Below are positions 1-8,586 of a DNA stretch of 64,000 nucleotides, in pieces. Made by a program: the position numbers and the translations under genes. The stretch covers positions 4,402,001 through 4,466,000 of the forward strand of contig NZ_CP102509.1 of assembly GCF_024611995.1 (NCBI RefSeq), read 5' to 3'. The DNA is from Streptomyces sp. NBC_00162 (GTDB taxonomy: Bacteria; Actinomycetota; Actinomycetes; Streptomycetales; Streptomycetaceae). The notes beneath the pieces are model-generated. The model was not told the origin of the DNA and did not search any database. It saw only the letters and a program-made list of their open reading frames with translations. Position 1 is the stretch's first letter. Each line of letters opens with the position of its first letter.

Positions 1-582
1 CCGGACATGACCGTGGTGGGCGAGGCAGCGGACGGGGAGAGCGCGGTGGCGCTGGCCCGGGAGCTGCGCCCCGACGTGGTGCTGGCGGACATCCGGATGC
101 CCCGCCTGGACGGGCTGGAGGTGACCCGGCTGCTGGCACCGCAGACGCGGGTCGTGGTGGTGACCACCTTCGACCTGGACGAGTACGTGCACACCGCACT
201 GCGCAACGGAGCCTGCGGTTTTCTGCTGAAGCGGTCGGGGCCGGCGCTGCTCATCGAAGGGGTGCGGGCGGCGATGGCCGGGGACACGCTGATCAGTCCG
301 CAGATCACGGTGCGGCTGCTGAGCAAGATCGCCGAGGCGGGGCCGGCCGTCACCGCGCCGCGGGCGCCCCAGCCGCATCCGCTGACCGGCCGCGAGCTGG
401 ACATCGTGCGGCTGGTGGCGCGGGGGCTCACCAATGCCGAGATCGGCGCGGAGCTGTTCATCAGCGCGGGGACGGCCAAGACCCACATCGCGAACGTCCA
501 GGCGAAGCTCGGGGCCCGCAACCGGGTGGGGATCGCCGCGTGGGCGTGGGAGCACGGCGTGGCGAAAGCGGAAGCCGATTAG
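1..582 (+). CDS. LuxR/NarL-family response regulator (5' end outside window)
   Basis: Transcriptional response regulator of the NarL/FixJ class. The reading frame is open from the first base, so about 25 N-terminal residues, including the first acidic pair of the receiver domain, are missing. Visible are the phospho-acceptor Asp in ADIRMP (about visible residue 30), the conserved Lys in LLKRSG, and a C-terminal LuxR helix-turn-helix (about 128-185, with LTGRELDIVRLVARGLTNAE). The partner histidine kinase is probably to the left of the window. Its stop codon overlaps that of the convergent rhomboid-like gene by 4 bp, so no terminator separates them; the parS sites just beyond lie inside the neighbour. 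Confidence 0.93.
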   Translation, partial: PDMTVVGEAADGESAVALARELRPDVVLADIRMPRLDGLEVTRLLAPQTRVVVVTTFDLDEYVHTALRNGACGFLLKRSGPALLIEGVRAAMAGDTLISPQITVRLLSKIAEAGPAVTAPRAPQPHPLTGRELDIVRLVARGLTNAEIGAELFISAGTAKTHIANVQAKLGARNRVGIAAWAWEHGVAKAEAD

Positions 583-1238
583 TCACGTTTCACGTGAAAC
601 AGGGGTCGTGTTTCACGTGAAACGTGGCGGGTGAGCGGCCAGGCGAGCAGGCCGACGGAGAGCGCGATGGCGTGCCCGAGGTCGGTGAAGGTGCCGCCGG
701 TGAGGAGAGGGAGCCCGAAGAAGGCGACGGCGCCCGCGAGGTAGAGCCACCGCCAGGGGCTGGGGAGCCGGTAGGTGAGGACTCCGACGGCGGCCGCGAT
801 TCCGTAGCTGACGCCGATGTCGACGACATGGGTCATGGTGCGCGGGGCGCGGTGGTCCTGGATGGCCATCAGGAGGACCTTCTGGCTGACCAGTGTCGCG
901 ACGATGTGGGCGGTCGCGACGATCAGGAGCCAGCGCAGGGTGCCGAGCCAGCGTTCGACGGGGGCCTGGAACAGCTCGAAGAGCACGGCGTAGAGAGCGA
1001 GCGAGGCCGGGTTCTCGATCCAGAAGGCACTGCTGAGAAGCGCCCTGACGGGGTATTTGACCAGCTGGTGGATGTTGCTGCTGTTGCGGTGGAGCAGGAT
1101 GTGCTCGACTCGGTCGGGCGCGATCACGACGACGATGCTGGTGATCGCGATGATCAGCAGCCAGATGTGCGTTCCGGGCGAGGAGCGTATCCAGGACCGC
1201 AGGGGCCTGGACGGCTCAGGCTCGGGGTGCTCGATCAT
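579..1238 (-). CDS. rhomboid-like integral membrane protein
   Basis: A 219-residue multi-span membrane protein with a rhomboid-type layout: a long extramembrane N-terminus, then about six hydrophobic segments. A DIGVSYG motif stands where rhomboid proteases carry GxSG, and a GHAIAL motif where the catalytic His helix is expected, so the Ser/His dyad could be present; activity is unproven. The start is the ATG at 1236-1238. Two parS sites (587-600, 610-623) lie inside the last codons and dictate the tail residues VSRET and FHVKRD, so the C-terminus is shaped by DNA-level selection. The gene follows a strong terminator hairpin and is probably transcribed on its own. Confidence 0.8.
   Translation of the reverse strand: MIEHPEPEPSRPLRSWIRSSPGTHIWLLIIAITSIVVVIAPDRVEHILLHRNSSNIHQLVKYPVRALLSSAFWIENPASLALYAVLFELFQAPVERWLGTLRWLLIVATAHIVATLVSQKVLLMAIQDHRAPRTMTHVVDIGVSYGIAAAVGVLTYRLPSPWRWLYLAGAVAFFGLPLLTGGTFTDLGHAIALSVGLLAWPLTRHVSRETRPLFHVKRD
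587..600. other. parS: parS centromere site (ParB binding)
   Basis: Exact 14-bp palindrome GTTTCACGTGAAAC, the Streptomyces ParB-binding site used in chromosome segregation during sporulation. It lies within the 3' coding end of the rhomboid-like gene, 23 bp (start to start) from a second copy. Confidence 0.95.
610..623. other. parS: parS centromere site (ParB binding)
   Basis: Second exact GTTTCACGTGAAAC copy, also inside the rhomboid-like coding sequence. Together with 587-600 it forms a close pair near the convergent gene junction. Confidence 0.95.
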
Positions 1239-1251
1239 GCACCGATGATGA

Positions 1252-1307
1252 CGCGCGAAGCTGTGCCCCGCCTGGCCGGTGGGCCGGGCGGGGCACAGCT
1301 TCGCGCG
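1252..1307 (-). terminator. strong hairpin terminator of the ABC-exporter operon
   Basis: A perfect 21-bp inverted repeat (1252-1272 with 1287-1307, 14-nt loop) sits in the 96-bp gap after the last exporter gene and before the rhomboid-like gene. There is no T-tract, as is usual for Streptomyces terminators. Confidence 0.85.
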
Positions 1308-1334
1308 GAGCGTGCCATGGGTCGGCGAGCGGGT

Positions 1335-2054
1335 CTACTCCTCGCCGGCCAGGGTGAGGCGGCGCAGCTTCTGGCCCGCGTAGACGGTGGCGCCGACGGT
1401 GACCACGATGAGCAGGACCGCGGCGGTGGGCAGGCCGACGGTGGCATCGACGTATCCCTCGCCCGCGACCTTCTCGGCCAGGGACAGGGCCCACTGCTGG
1501 ACGCTGAGGGTCTTGGCACCGGAGACCAGGCTGCCGAAGAGGGATTCCCAGATCAGGGCGTAGACCAGGCCGAAGACGACCGCGTGCCGGCTGACGGTGC
1601 CCAGCAGCAGGAACAGCGCGCTGTAGGCGATCGAGGCCACGAGGGCGGCGATGGTGTAGGCGACGGCGATCTGCTGCCCGTTGCCGTTGAGGATGAAGCC
1701 GGCGATCAGGGTGGGGATCGCGGAGAAGGCCATGGTGACGGCGATCGCCACGATCAGCTTGGTCATGATGATCGTCGGCCGCTTCACCGGCTTGGAGAGC
1801 AGGTAGACGATCGATCCGTCATCGATCTCGGGGCCGATGGCGCCCGTGCCCGCGATGACTCCGATCAGCGGGACCATCGTCGCGAGGGCGAAACCGCCGA
1901 GCAGGTCGGCGGCGACCTTGTCGTCCACACCCGTGAGGGCGCGGACGGCGATGGCGATCACGATCAGCAGGGCGGGCAGCAGGAAGAGGATCAGCGCCCG
2001 GCGGCGGCCGAGCAGGGCCCGGTAGGTGAGCCGGGCAACGGTGGGGTCGTACAT
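1335..2054 (-). CDS. ABC-2 type exporter permease
   Basis: A 239-residue membrane protein with about six hydrophobic spans and the layout of ABC-2 permeases: a cytoplasmic N-terminus, then a first span and a hydrophilic loop (GPEIDDGSIVYLLSKPVKRP) typical of this group. It is the last gene of a four-gene minus-strand operon and lies 14 bp after the ATPase gene at 2069-2980, its likely partner. The exported substrate cannot be read from sequence. The operon ends in the hairpin at 1252-1307. Confidence 0.87.
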   Translation of the reverse strand: MYDPTVARLTYRALLGRRRALILFLLPALLIVIAIAVRALTGVDDKVAADLLGGFALATMVPLIGVIAGTGAIGPEIDDGSIVYLLSKPVKRPTIIMTKLIVAIAVTMAFSAIPTLIAGFILNGNGQQIAVAYTIAALVASIAYSALFLLLGTVSRHAVVFGLVYALIWESLFGSLVSGAKTLSVQQWALSLAEKVAGEGYVDATVGLPTAAVLLIVVTVGATVYAGQKLRRLTLAGEE

Positions 2055-2068
2055 GGGTGCCAGCTCCT

Positions 2069-2980
2069 TCAGGCCGCGACGAGGTAGGAGAAGACCGACT
2101 CGAGGGACTCGTCGGAAGGCGAGACCGTCAGCAGTCGGATGCCGTGCGCGCGGGCGACCCGCGGCAGCAGCTCGGTGAAGCGCCCGAAGTCGACGGCCTG
2201 GATCCGCAGGGCGCCCTCCTTCAGGTCGACCTCGATACCGGCCGTGGACGGGTCGGCGATCAGGGCCGCGGCGAGGGCCCGGTCGTCGGAGGAGCGGACG
2301 AGGTAGCGGTGCGGGCGGTCCGTCATGAGGCGGCGGATCTTGCGGAAGTCGCCGGAGGCGGCGTGCCGGCCGGCCACGACCACCTCGATGTGCGAGGCCA
2401 GCTGCTCGACCTCCTCCAGGATGTGGGAGGAGAACAGGACGGTGCGCCCGTCGTCGCCCATCCGCCGCAGCAGGTCCATCAGCTGCATGCGCTGGCGCGG
2501 GTCCATGCCGTTGAACGGCTCGTCGAGGAGCAGCACGGACGGGTTGTGGACCAGGGCGGAGGCCATCTTCACGCGCTGGCGCATGCCCTTGGAGTACGTG
2601 GAGATCTTGCGGTCCTGGGCGTACTCCATCTCCACGGTGGCCAGCGCCCGCTGGGCCTCCGCGTCGCCGAGCCCGTGGAGTTCGGCGTTGGCGACGACGA
2701 ACTCGCGGCCGGTGAGGAAGTCGTACATGGCCTCGCGCTCGGGCACGACGCCGATCTGCTTGTAGACCTGCTCGTTCTGCCAGATCTGCGTGCCGTCGAG
2801 GGTGACGGTGCCGGTGGAGGGGGCCAGGAAGCCGCCCATCATGTTGATGAGGGTGGACTTGCCGGCGCCGTTGGGGCCCAGGAGGCCGGTGACGCCGGGA
2901 CCGATGCGCATGGTCACGTCGTTGACGGCGACGACGTTCCCGAACCAGCGGGAGGTGTGGTCGATGTCGATGATGGTCAC
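2069..2980 (-). CDS. ABC transporter ATP-binding protein
   Basis: A 303-residue nucleotide-binding subunit of an exporter. Walker A is GPNGAGKST, the signature region is YSKGMRQRVKMA, and Walker B with its catalytic Glu is LLLDEPFNGMDP. About 80 C-terminal residues beyond the core domain resemble those of drug/lipid exporter ATPases. Its ATG overlaps the stop of the upstream permease gene (2977-2980), so the two are translationally coupled. It probably pairs with the permease at 1335-2054. Confidence 0.93.
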   Translation of the reverse strand: MTIIDIDHTSRWFGNVVAVNDVTMRIGPGVTGLLGPNGAGKSTLINMMGGFLAPSTGTVTLDGTQIWQNEQVYKQIGVVPEREAMYDFLTGREFVVANAELHGLGDAEAQRALATVEMEYAQDRKISTYSKGMRQRVKMASALVHNPSVLLLDEPFNGMDPRQRMQLMDLLRRMGDDGRTVLFSSHILEEVEQLASHIEVVVAGRHAASGDFRKIRRLMTDRPHRYLVRSSDDRALAAALIADPSTAGIEVDLKEGALRIQAVDFGRFTELLPRVARAHGIRLLTVSPSDESLESVFSYLVAA

Positions 2981-3864
2981 AGCCCGGCCTTCCGGTAGCG
3001 GGCCATCAGGGCGGCGTAGGAGCCGGCGATGAGGCCGAGGACGACGAGCAGGTAGACGAAGCCGGTGCCGGCCGAGGGGCCTTCACCACCGGGGAAGGCG
3101 GAGGTCGCGCCGAGGAAGGCCGTCTGGACCCCGTCGATCAGGGTGATCGGGGAGAACAGGCCCATCCACTCGATGGCTCCGGTGTTCCCGGTGCTGTAGG
3201 CGATCCCCTGGACGGCGGTCACCGCGCCGAACGGGATCAGGAGCACGGCGATGATCGCGGCGACGCCGAACCCGCGGCGCGGGGTGAGCGCGGCCATGAC
3301 GAGGCCGAGGCCCGAGAACAGCAACGACAGCAGCAGTACCGACACCAGTCCCTGCCCGAATCCCTTGGTCTGGTCACCGAAGTCGAACTTCGCCAGCAGC
3401 GAGCCGATCCACATGATCAGCAGCGGGGTGGCGGTGAGGATGAACAGGGCCGAGGCCATGGCGGCGAACTTGGCCACGACGTAGTCGACCCGCTCGATGG
3501 GCCGCGAGAAGTAGAGCGGCACGGTCTTGAAGCGCAGGTCCCGGGAGACCGACTGGGGTGCCTGGGAGGCGAGGTAGAGGCCGATGACCACCTGGGTGGT
3601 CAGGGCGTACGTCGTGTACTTGATCGGCAGTTCGGTGGAGCCGGGGACCGCGATGGCCACCGCGACGAGGATCAGCGCGGGGACGCACATCACCGCGAAG
3701 AGGATCATCGGCAGCACCTTGGACTTGGCGGAGCGGCCGAGTCCGTAGGCGCCGCGCAGGGACTGCGAGAACAGCGACTTGCGGGCGTAGCCGCGGCCGA
3801 GCCGGGGACCGTCGTAGGACCGGTAGCCGATGTTGTGGATCTGGGTCGAGGTGTCAGGCGCCAT
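2977..3864 (-). CDS. ABC-2 type exporter permease
   Basis: A 295-residue permease with about six membrane spans. I chose the start at 3862-3864 (MAPDTSTQIHNIGYRSYDG); a longer open frame upstream is only the shadow of the preceding gene, and this start overlaps that gene's stop by 11 bp. The N-terminal YRSYDGPRLGR segment recurs in actinobacterial exporters of this type. The gene is coupled to both flanking ATPase genes. The two ATPase-permease pairs in one operon could form two exporters or one mixed complex. Confidence 0.88.
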   Translation of the reverse strand: MAPDTSTQIHNIGYRSYDGPRLGRGYARKSLFSQSLRGAYGLGRSAKSKVLPMILFAVMCVPALILVAVAIAVPGSTELPIKYTTYALTTQVVIGLYLASQAPQSVSRDLRFKTVPLYFSRPIERVDYVVAKFAAMASALFILTATPLLIMWIGSLLAKFDFGDQTKGFGQGLVSVLLLSLLFSGLGLVMAALTPRRGFGVAAIIAVLLIPFGAVTAVQGIAYSTGNTGAIEWMGLFSPITLIDGVQTAFLGATSAFPGGEGPSAGTGFVYLLVVLGLIAGSYAALMARYRKAGL

Positions 3865-4843
3865 CGGAACCGGCTCCCTTCTGCTGGATGGGCTGCGCGG
3901 GCTGTTCGTTGTCGCGGAAGACCTCCGCGATGTGGTGGCGGCGCTGTTCCATGCGGACCAGGCCGATACCGAGGTCGGCGACGGTGTCGCGGACCGTGTC
4001 GTACGTGTCCTCGCCCGTGGCCTCGACCAGGAGGATGTGGCCGGCACCGGGCAGGCCCTGCTCCTCGGCCGCGTGCAGGGCGATGCCCGCCTCGGTGAGT
4101 GCCTTGCGCAGGGCGGCGGTGCCGTCCGGGTGCGCGTCGGAGTCGGTGACCTCGACCGCGAGGGTCGTGGTGATCTGGGTGAAGTCGCTGGTGGAGCTGG
4201 AGCGCAGCAGCTTGCCGCCGTCGACGACCACGACGTGGTCGCAGGTCCGCTCCAGCTCGCCGAGGAGGTGGGAGGTGACCAGGACGGAGATGCCGAAGTC
4301 GGTGTAGACGCGGCGGATCAGGCCGAGCATCTCGTCACGGCCGACCGGGTCGAGCCCGTTGGTGGGCTCGTCGAGGAGGACCAGCTGTGGGTCGTGGACG
4401 AGCGCCTGGGCCAGCTTCACGCGCTGCTTCATGCCCGTGGAGTAGCCGCCGATGGGGCGGTAGCGCTCCTCGTAGAGCCCCACGTGGCGCAGGGTGTCCG
4501 CGGTGCGCTCACGGGCGGCGGTGGGCGGGAGCCCGGACATGCGGGCCATGTGGACGACGAACTCGGTGGCCGAGACGTCGGGTGGCAGGCAGTCGTGCTC
4601 GGGCATGTAGCCGACGCGTTCACGGATGGCGCTGCCATGCGTGGTGACGTCGAGGCCGAGCACGGCGGCGCTGCCCTCGGTGGCGGGGGACAGTCCCAGC
4701 AGGATCTTGATCAGCGTGGACTTGCCGGCTCCGTTGGCACCCACGAGGCCGGTCACACCAGGCCCGATGTCCAGGGAGAGCCGGTCGAGGGCGGTCACTC
4801 GGGGGTACCGCTTGCTCAGGCTTTCGGTCGCGATGACAGTCAC
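3854..4843 (-). CDS. ABC transporter ATP-binding protein
   Basis: A 329-residue ABC ATPase and first gene of the exporter operon. Walker A is GANGAGKST, the signature YSTGMKQRVKLA, and Walker B LLDEPTNGLDP. The C-terminal third is a variable domain of the kind seen in ABC-2 exporters. The upstream gap to the divergent peptidase-like gene (4844-5059) should carry the promoter of the whole operon; it also contains a perfect DnaA box at 4956-4964. Confidence 0.93.
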   Translation of the reverse strand: MTVIATESLSKRYPRVTALDRLSLDIGPGVTGLVGANGAGKSTLIKILLGLSPATEGSAAVLGLDVTTHGSAIRERVGYMPEHDCLPPDVSATEFVVHMARMSGLPPTAARERTADTLRHVGLYEERYRPIGGYSTGMKQRVKLAQALVHDPQLVLLDEPTNGLDPVGRDEMLGLIRRVYTDFGISVLVTSHLLGELERTCDHVVVVDGGKLLRSSSTSDFTQITTTLAVEVTDSDAHPDGTAALRKALTEAGIALHAAEEQGLPGAGHILLVEATGEDTYDTVRDTVADLGIGLVRMEQRRHHIAEVFRDNEQPAQPIQQKGAGSDGA

Positions 4844-4955
4844 GGCTTCGACGTTAGTGGCGCAGCTCCCGCGAAACGTCAGACCTTGAGCTGGATCCGG
4901 TCTCAGCCTTCAGGCGTACATGCCCGTACTGGAGGCTGATGTGGACCGGACAACT

Positions 4956-4964
4956 TTGTCCACA
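4956..4964 (+). other. single DnaA box
   Basis: Perfect TTGTCCACA, the preferred Streptomyces DnaA box, in the divergent gap between the exporter operon and the M24 peptidase-like gene. A single site may be fortuitous. Confidence 0.5.
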
Positions 4965-5059
4965 GGTCTGTGCACGGCCCTTGACGTGATCTCCGGTCAT
5001 TGTCACATTCATCAGTGTCAACTTACGGGCACGTACGGCGACCGAGACGGGTGCTGAAC

Positions 5060-5887
5060 ATGGCAGGGGACGATTTTCGCGGGTTCAGGGAAGTGCAGCG
5101 CCTCTCCTACGAGTGCGCGGAGACCGTCGCCGCGCAGCTGCGCCCCGGGATGACCGAGCGCGAGGCCGCGCGGATGCAGCGGGAGTGGCTGCGCGAGCGC
5201 GGGGTGCGCGACTGGTTCCACCTGCCCTTCGCCTGGTTCGGGGACCGCACCGCCTTCGCGAACTTCCGTATCCCGCTGCAGTTCTTCCCGACGAACCGGA
5301 AGCTGGAGCCGGGGATGCCCTTCATCCTCGACATGGCCCCGGTCTACAAGGGCTACGCGGCGGACATCGGGTACTCGGGCAGCCTCGGACTCAATCCGGT
5401 GCAGGACCGGCTCATGTCCGATCTGCAGGCCCACCGCACCCTGATCCTGGAGCAGGTGCGGGAGCGCCGCTCCCTGCGCGAGATCTACGAGAACGTCGAG
5501 CGGCTCATGAACCGGCAGGGGTACGCCAACCGGCATCGCGCCTACCCCTTCGGCGTGATCGCGCACAAGATCGACCGGGTCAAGGAGCGGCGCTGGTCCC
5601 CGACGGCGTTCGGGTTCGGCACCCAGTCCCTGAAGGGGCTGGCCTCCGACGCCCTGCACGGGCACCGTGAGGGATGGTCCCCGCTGTGGAGCCCGTACCA
5701 CTTCTCCGACCACCCGCCGCAGCCCGGCCTGTGGGCGGTGGAGCCGCATCTGGGCTTCCGGGGCACCGGTGCGAAGTTCGAGGAGATCCTGGTCGTCACC
5801 GACTCCCGGGACCCCGAGGAGAGCGCGTTCTGGCTGGACGACGATCTGCCGCACGTGCGGCGCTGGGCTGAGGAGAAGGCGGCATGA
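5060..5887 (+). CDS. M24-family metallopeptidase-like protein (creatinase/aminopeptidase fold)
   Basis: A 275-residue pita-bread-fold protein related to aminopeptidase P and creatinase. Likely metal ligands of the family pattern Asp-Asp-His-Glu-Glu are visible: Asp in ILDMAP, Asp in AADIGYSG, a His near FGVIAHK, Glu in AVEPHLG and Glu in FEEILVV. I took the ATG at 5060 (MAGDDFRGF); an in-frame GTG at 5051 and TTG at 5000 are alternatives, neither with a better ribosome site. Its stop overlaps the start of the EphD-like gene (ATGA at 5884-5887), so it heads a coupled set of lipid- or xenobiotic-type enzymes. The substrate is unknown. Confidence 0.85.
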   Translation: MAGDDFRGFREVQRLSYECAETVAAQLRPGMTEREAARMQREWLRERGVRDWFHLPFAWFGDRTAFANFRIPLQFFPTNRKLEPGMPFILDMAPVYKGYAADIGYSGSLGLNPVQDRLMSDLQAHRTLILEQVRERRSLREIYENVERLMNRQGYANRHRAYPFGVIAHKIDRVKERRWSPTAFGFGTQSLKGLASDALHGHREGWSPLWSPYHFSDHPPQPGLWAVEPHLGFRGTGAKFEEILVVTDSRDPEESAFWLDDDLPHVRRWAEEKAA

Positions 5888-7674
5888 GCAGCATGAACGG
5901 GACGGGTACGGCGGGACCGGCGGGCGCGCGCGAGCGCTGGGTGAGCACCGGCGGGGTGGAGCTGTGCGTGGCCGAACTCGGCGACGCCGACCAGCCCACG
6001 GTGGTCCTGGTGCACGGCTACCCGGACAGCAAGGAAGTCTGGTCGGAGGTCGCCGAGCGGCTGGCCGCCCGTTTCCACGTGGTGCTCTACGACGTACGCG
6101 GCCACGGGCGCTCGACCGCGCCGCAGCCGCTGCGCGGCGGCTTCACCCTGGAGAAGCTGACCGACGACTTCCTCGCGGTGGCCGATGCGGTCAGCCCGGA
6201 CCGGCCGGTCCACCTGGTCGGCCACGACTGGGGTTCGGTACAGGGCTGGGAGTTCGCCACGGTGGCCCGTACCGAGGGCAGGATCGCCTCCTTCACCTCG
6301 ATGTCGGGCCCCTCCCTCGACCACTTCGGGCACTGGATCAAGAAGCGGATGACCCGGCCCACCCCGCGCCGGGCGGCGCAGCTGCTCGGCCAGGGCGCCA
6401 AATCCTGGTACGTGTACATGCTGCACACGCCCGTGCTGCCGGAGCTCGCCTGGCGCGGGCCGCTCGGCAAGCGCTGGCCGGCGATCCTCCAGCGGTTGGA
6501 GAAGGTACCGGCCGGCTCCTACCCGACGGCCTCGTTGCCTTCGGACGCGGCGCACGGAGCCTGGCTCTACCGCGACAACGTGCGCCCCCGGCTGCGCAGG
6601 CCGCGCCCGGACGCGTACGCCCACGTACCGGTGCAGCTGATCACCCCGACCGGGGACGCCTTCCTGTCCGAGCGGCTCTACGACGACCTGGAGACCTGGG
6701 CCCCGGATCTGGTGCGCCGCACGCTGCCGGCCAAGCACTGGGTGCCCCGGACCAGGCCCGACCAGCTGGCCGCGTGGATCACCGAGTTCGTCACCGCCCG
6801 GGAGGAGCCCGCCACGCGAGCACCGGAGCAGAAGGCTCCGGGGAAGTACTCCGACCGCTTCGGCGGCCAGCTGGTCCTGGTCACCGGTGCGGCCAGCGGC
6901 ATCGGCCGGGCCACCGCCTTCGCGTTCGCCGAGGCAGGGGCCCGGGTGGTGGCCGTGGACCGGGACGCCGAGGGTGCGGCGCGCACGGCGGACATGGCCC
7001 GCCTGGTCGGTGCCCCCGAGGCCTGGGGCGAGTGCGCGGACGTCAGCGACGAGCAGGCCATGGAGAAGCTCGCGGCCAAGGTGGCCGCGGAGTACGGGAT
7101 CGTGGACGTCCTGGTCAACAACGCGGGGATCGGCCTGTCCGGGGCCTTCCTCGACACCAGCGCCGAGGACTGGAAGAAGGTCCTCGACGTCAATCTGTGG
7201 GGCGTCATCCACGGCTGCCGGATCTTCGGAAAGCAGATGGCCGAGCGCGGTCAGGGCGGGCACATCGTCAACACCGCCTCCGCCGCCGCCTACCTGCCCT
7301 CCAGGACCCTGCCCGCCTACAGCACCTCCAAGGCCGCGGTGCTGATGCTGTCGGAGTGCCTGCGCGCGGAACTGGCGTCGAAGTCCATCGGCGTCTCCGC
7401 CATCTGCCCGGGCATCGTCAACACCAACATCACCTCCACTTCGCGCTTCGCCGGGGTGGACGAGGCCGAGGAGAAGCGCCGTCAGGTACGCTCCTCGCGG
7501 CTGTACGGCCTGCGCAACTTCCCGCCGGAGAAGGTCGCCGACGCGATCCTGCGGGCCGTGGTGCGCAACGAGGCCGTGGTGCCGGTGACTCCCGAGTCCA
7601 AGGGCGCCCTGTGGATGTCCCGCTTCGCCCCGCGCACCCTGCGGCGCATCGCGAAGGTGGAGCCCAAGCTGTGA
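5884..7674 (+). CDS. EphD-type fusion: alpha/beta hydrolase plus short-chain dehydrogenase
   Basis: A 596-residue two-domain enzyme. Residues about 15-300 form an alpha/beta hydrolase of epoxide-hydrolase type: oxyanion motif VLVHGYPDS, nucleophile Asp in GHDWGS, and a late His in AKHWVP. Residues about 320-590 form a short-chain dehydrogenase: TGAASGIG cofactor motif, NNAG, catalytic Ser in NTASAAA and YSTSK. The same order occurs in mycobacterial EphD, which has been linked to mycolic-acid metabolism; Streptomyces makes no mycolates, so the substrate is open. It starts in ATGA overlap with the previous gene and ends in GTGA overlap with the next. Confidence 0.9.
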   Translation: MSSMNGTGTAGPAGARERWVSTGGVELCVAELGDADQPTVVLVHGYPDSKEVWSEVAERLAARFHVVLYDVRGHGRSTAPQPLRGGFTLEKLTDDFLAVADAVSPDRPVHLVGHDWGSVQGWEFATVARTEGRIASFTSMSGPSLDHFGHWIKKRMTRPTPRRAAQLLGQGAKSWYVYMLHTPVLPELAWRGPLGKRWPAILQRLEKVPAGSYPTASLPSDAAHGAWLYRDNVRPRLRRPRPDAYAHVPVQLITPTGDAFLSERLYDDLETWAPDLVRRTLPAKHWVPRTRPDQLAAWITEFVTAREEPATRAPEQKAPGKYSDRFGGQLVLVTGAASGIGRATAFAFAEAGARVVAVDRDAEGAARTADMARLVGAPEAWGECADVSDEQAMEKLAAKVAAEYGIVDVLVNNAGIGLSGAFLDTSAEDWKKVLDVNLWGVIHGCRIFGKQMAERGQGGHIVNTASAAAYLPSRTLPAYSTSKAAVLMLSECLRAELASKSIGVSAICPGIVNTNITSTSRFAGVDEAEEKRRQVRSSRLYGLRNFPPEKVADAILRAVVRNEAVVPVTPESKGALWMSRFAPRTLRRIAKVEPKL

Positions 7675-8576
7675 CAGCGGCCTCGTACGTGATCAGCCCG
7701 CGCCGGGTGGCCTTCGACTGGAAGGCGACACCGCTGCACTGGATACCCGGCGAGCCCACCGCCACCCACGTCATCAACGTGCTGCACCTGCTGCTGCCCG
7801 CCGGGGAGCGGTGGTTCGTGAAGGTCTTCAAGGAGGGCCTGCCGCTGGTCACCGACCCCGAGCTGCGCAAGGACGTCAAGGGGTTCATGGGCCAGGAGGC
7901 CACGCACAGCGTGCAGCACTCCTACGTACTGGACCACCTCGCCGAGCAGCGGCTGCCGACGGAGGCGTACACGAGGCACGTGGACTTCCTCTTCGAGAAG
8001 CTGCTCGGGGAGACCCCGCCGTTCGGGGCGCCGATCTCGGCGCAGGAGTGGCTGCGCTTCCGGCTCGCGCTGGTCGCCGCCATCGAGCAGTTCACTGCGG
8101 TCCTCGGGGACTGGGTGCTGCGCGCCGAGGGGCTGGACCGGGCCGGTGCGGACGAGATCATGCTGGATCTGCTGCGCTGGCACGGCGCGGAGGAGGTGGA
8201 GCACCGCTCCGTCGCCTTCGACATGTACCAGCACTGCGGGGGAGCGGGCCTGCCCCGGTACGCGCGGCGCATCGAGGGGATGGTCGTGGTCGCGCCCGTC
8301 CTGGCGTGGCTGTGGGTGTGGGGGGCTTCGTACCTCATGCGCAACGACCCCGAACCGGGCGGCCGGCTGCGCTATTCGCTCCGCGGACACAACCGCGCGG
8401 TGGCCAAGGGCCTGCTGCCGACGTGGAGAGAGCTCGGCACGGCCATACCCCGCTACTTCCGGCGGTCGTACCATCCCTCGCAGGAGGGCTCGCTGCGCAG
8501 GGCGGTCGAGTACCTTGCGGCGTCACCTGCCGCCCGGGCCGCGGCGGGTGCGGTCGGCCGAGCCGCGATGTCGTAG
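7671..8576 (+). CDS. metal-dependent hydrolase, COG3687 type
   Basis: A 301-residue protein resembling the predicted metal-dependent hydrolases (Pfam PF10118). Histidines and acidic residues expected as ligands appear in MGQEATHSVQH and in WHGAEEVEHRSVAFD, a ferritin-like helical pattern. A hydrophobic segment near residues 200-220 may contact membrane. The start is GTG at 7671, overlapping the previous stop (GTGA). In actinobacteria such genes often accompany EphD-like and fatty-acid or lipid genes, which supports a lipid-related role by context only. Confidence 0.82.
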   Translation: MTAASYVISPRRVAFDWKATPLHWIPGEPTATHVINVLHLLLPAGERWFVKVFKEGLPLVTDPELRKDVKGFMGQEATHSVQHSYVLDHLAEQRLPTEAYTRHVDFLFEKLLGETPPFGAPISAQEWLRFRLALVAAIEQFTAVLGDWVLRAEGLDRAGADEIMLDLLRWHGAEEVEHRSVAFDMYQHCGGAGLPRYARRIEGMVVVAPVLAWLWVWGASYLMRNDPEPGGRLRYSLRGHNRAVAKGLLPTWRELGTAIPRYFRRSYHPSQEGSLRRAVEYLAASPAARAAAGAVGRAAMS

Positions 8577-8586
8577 GGAGCCGGGA

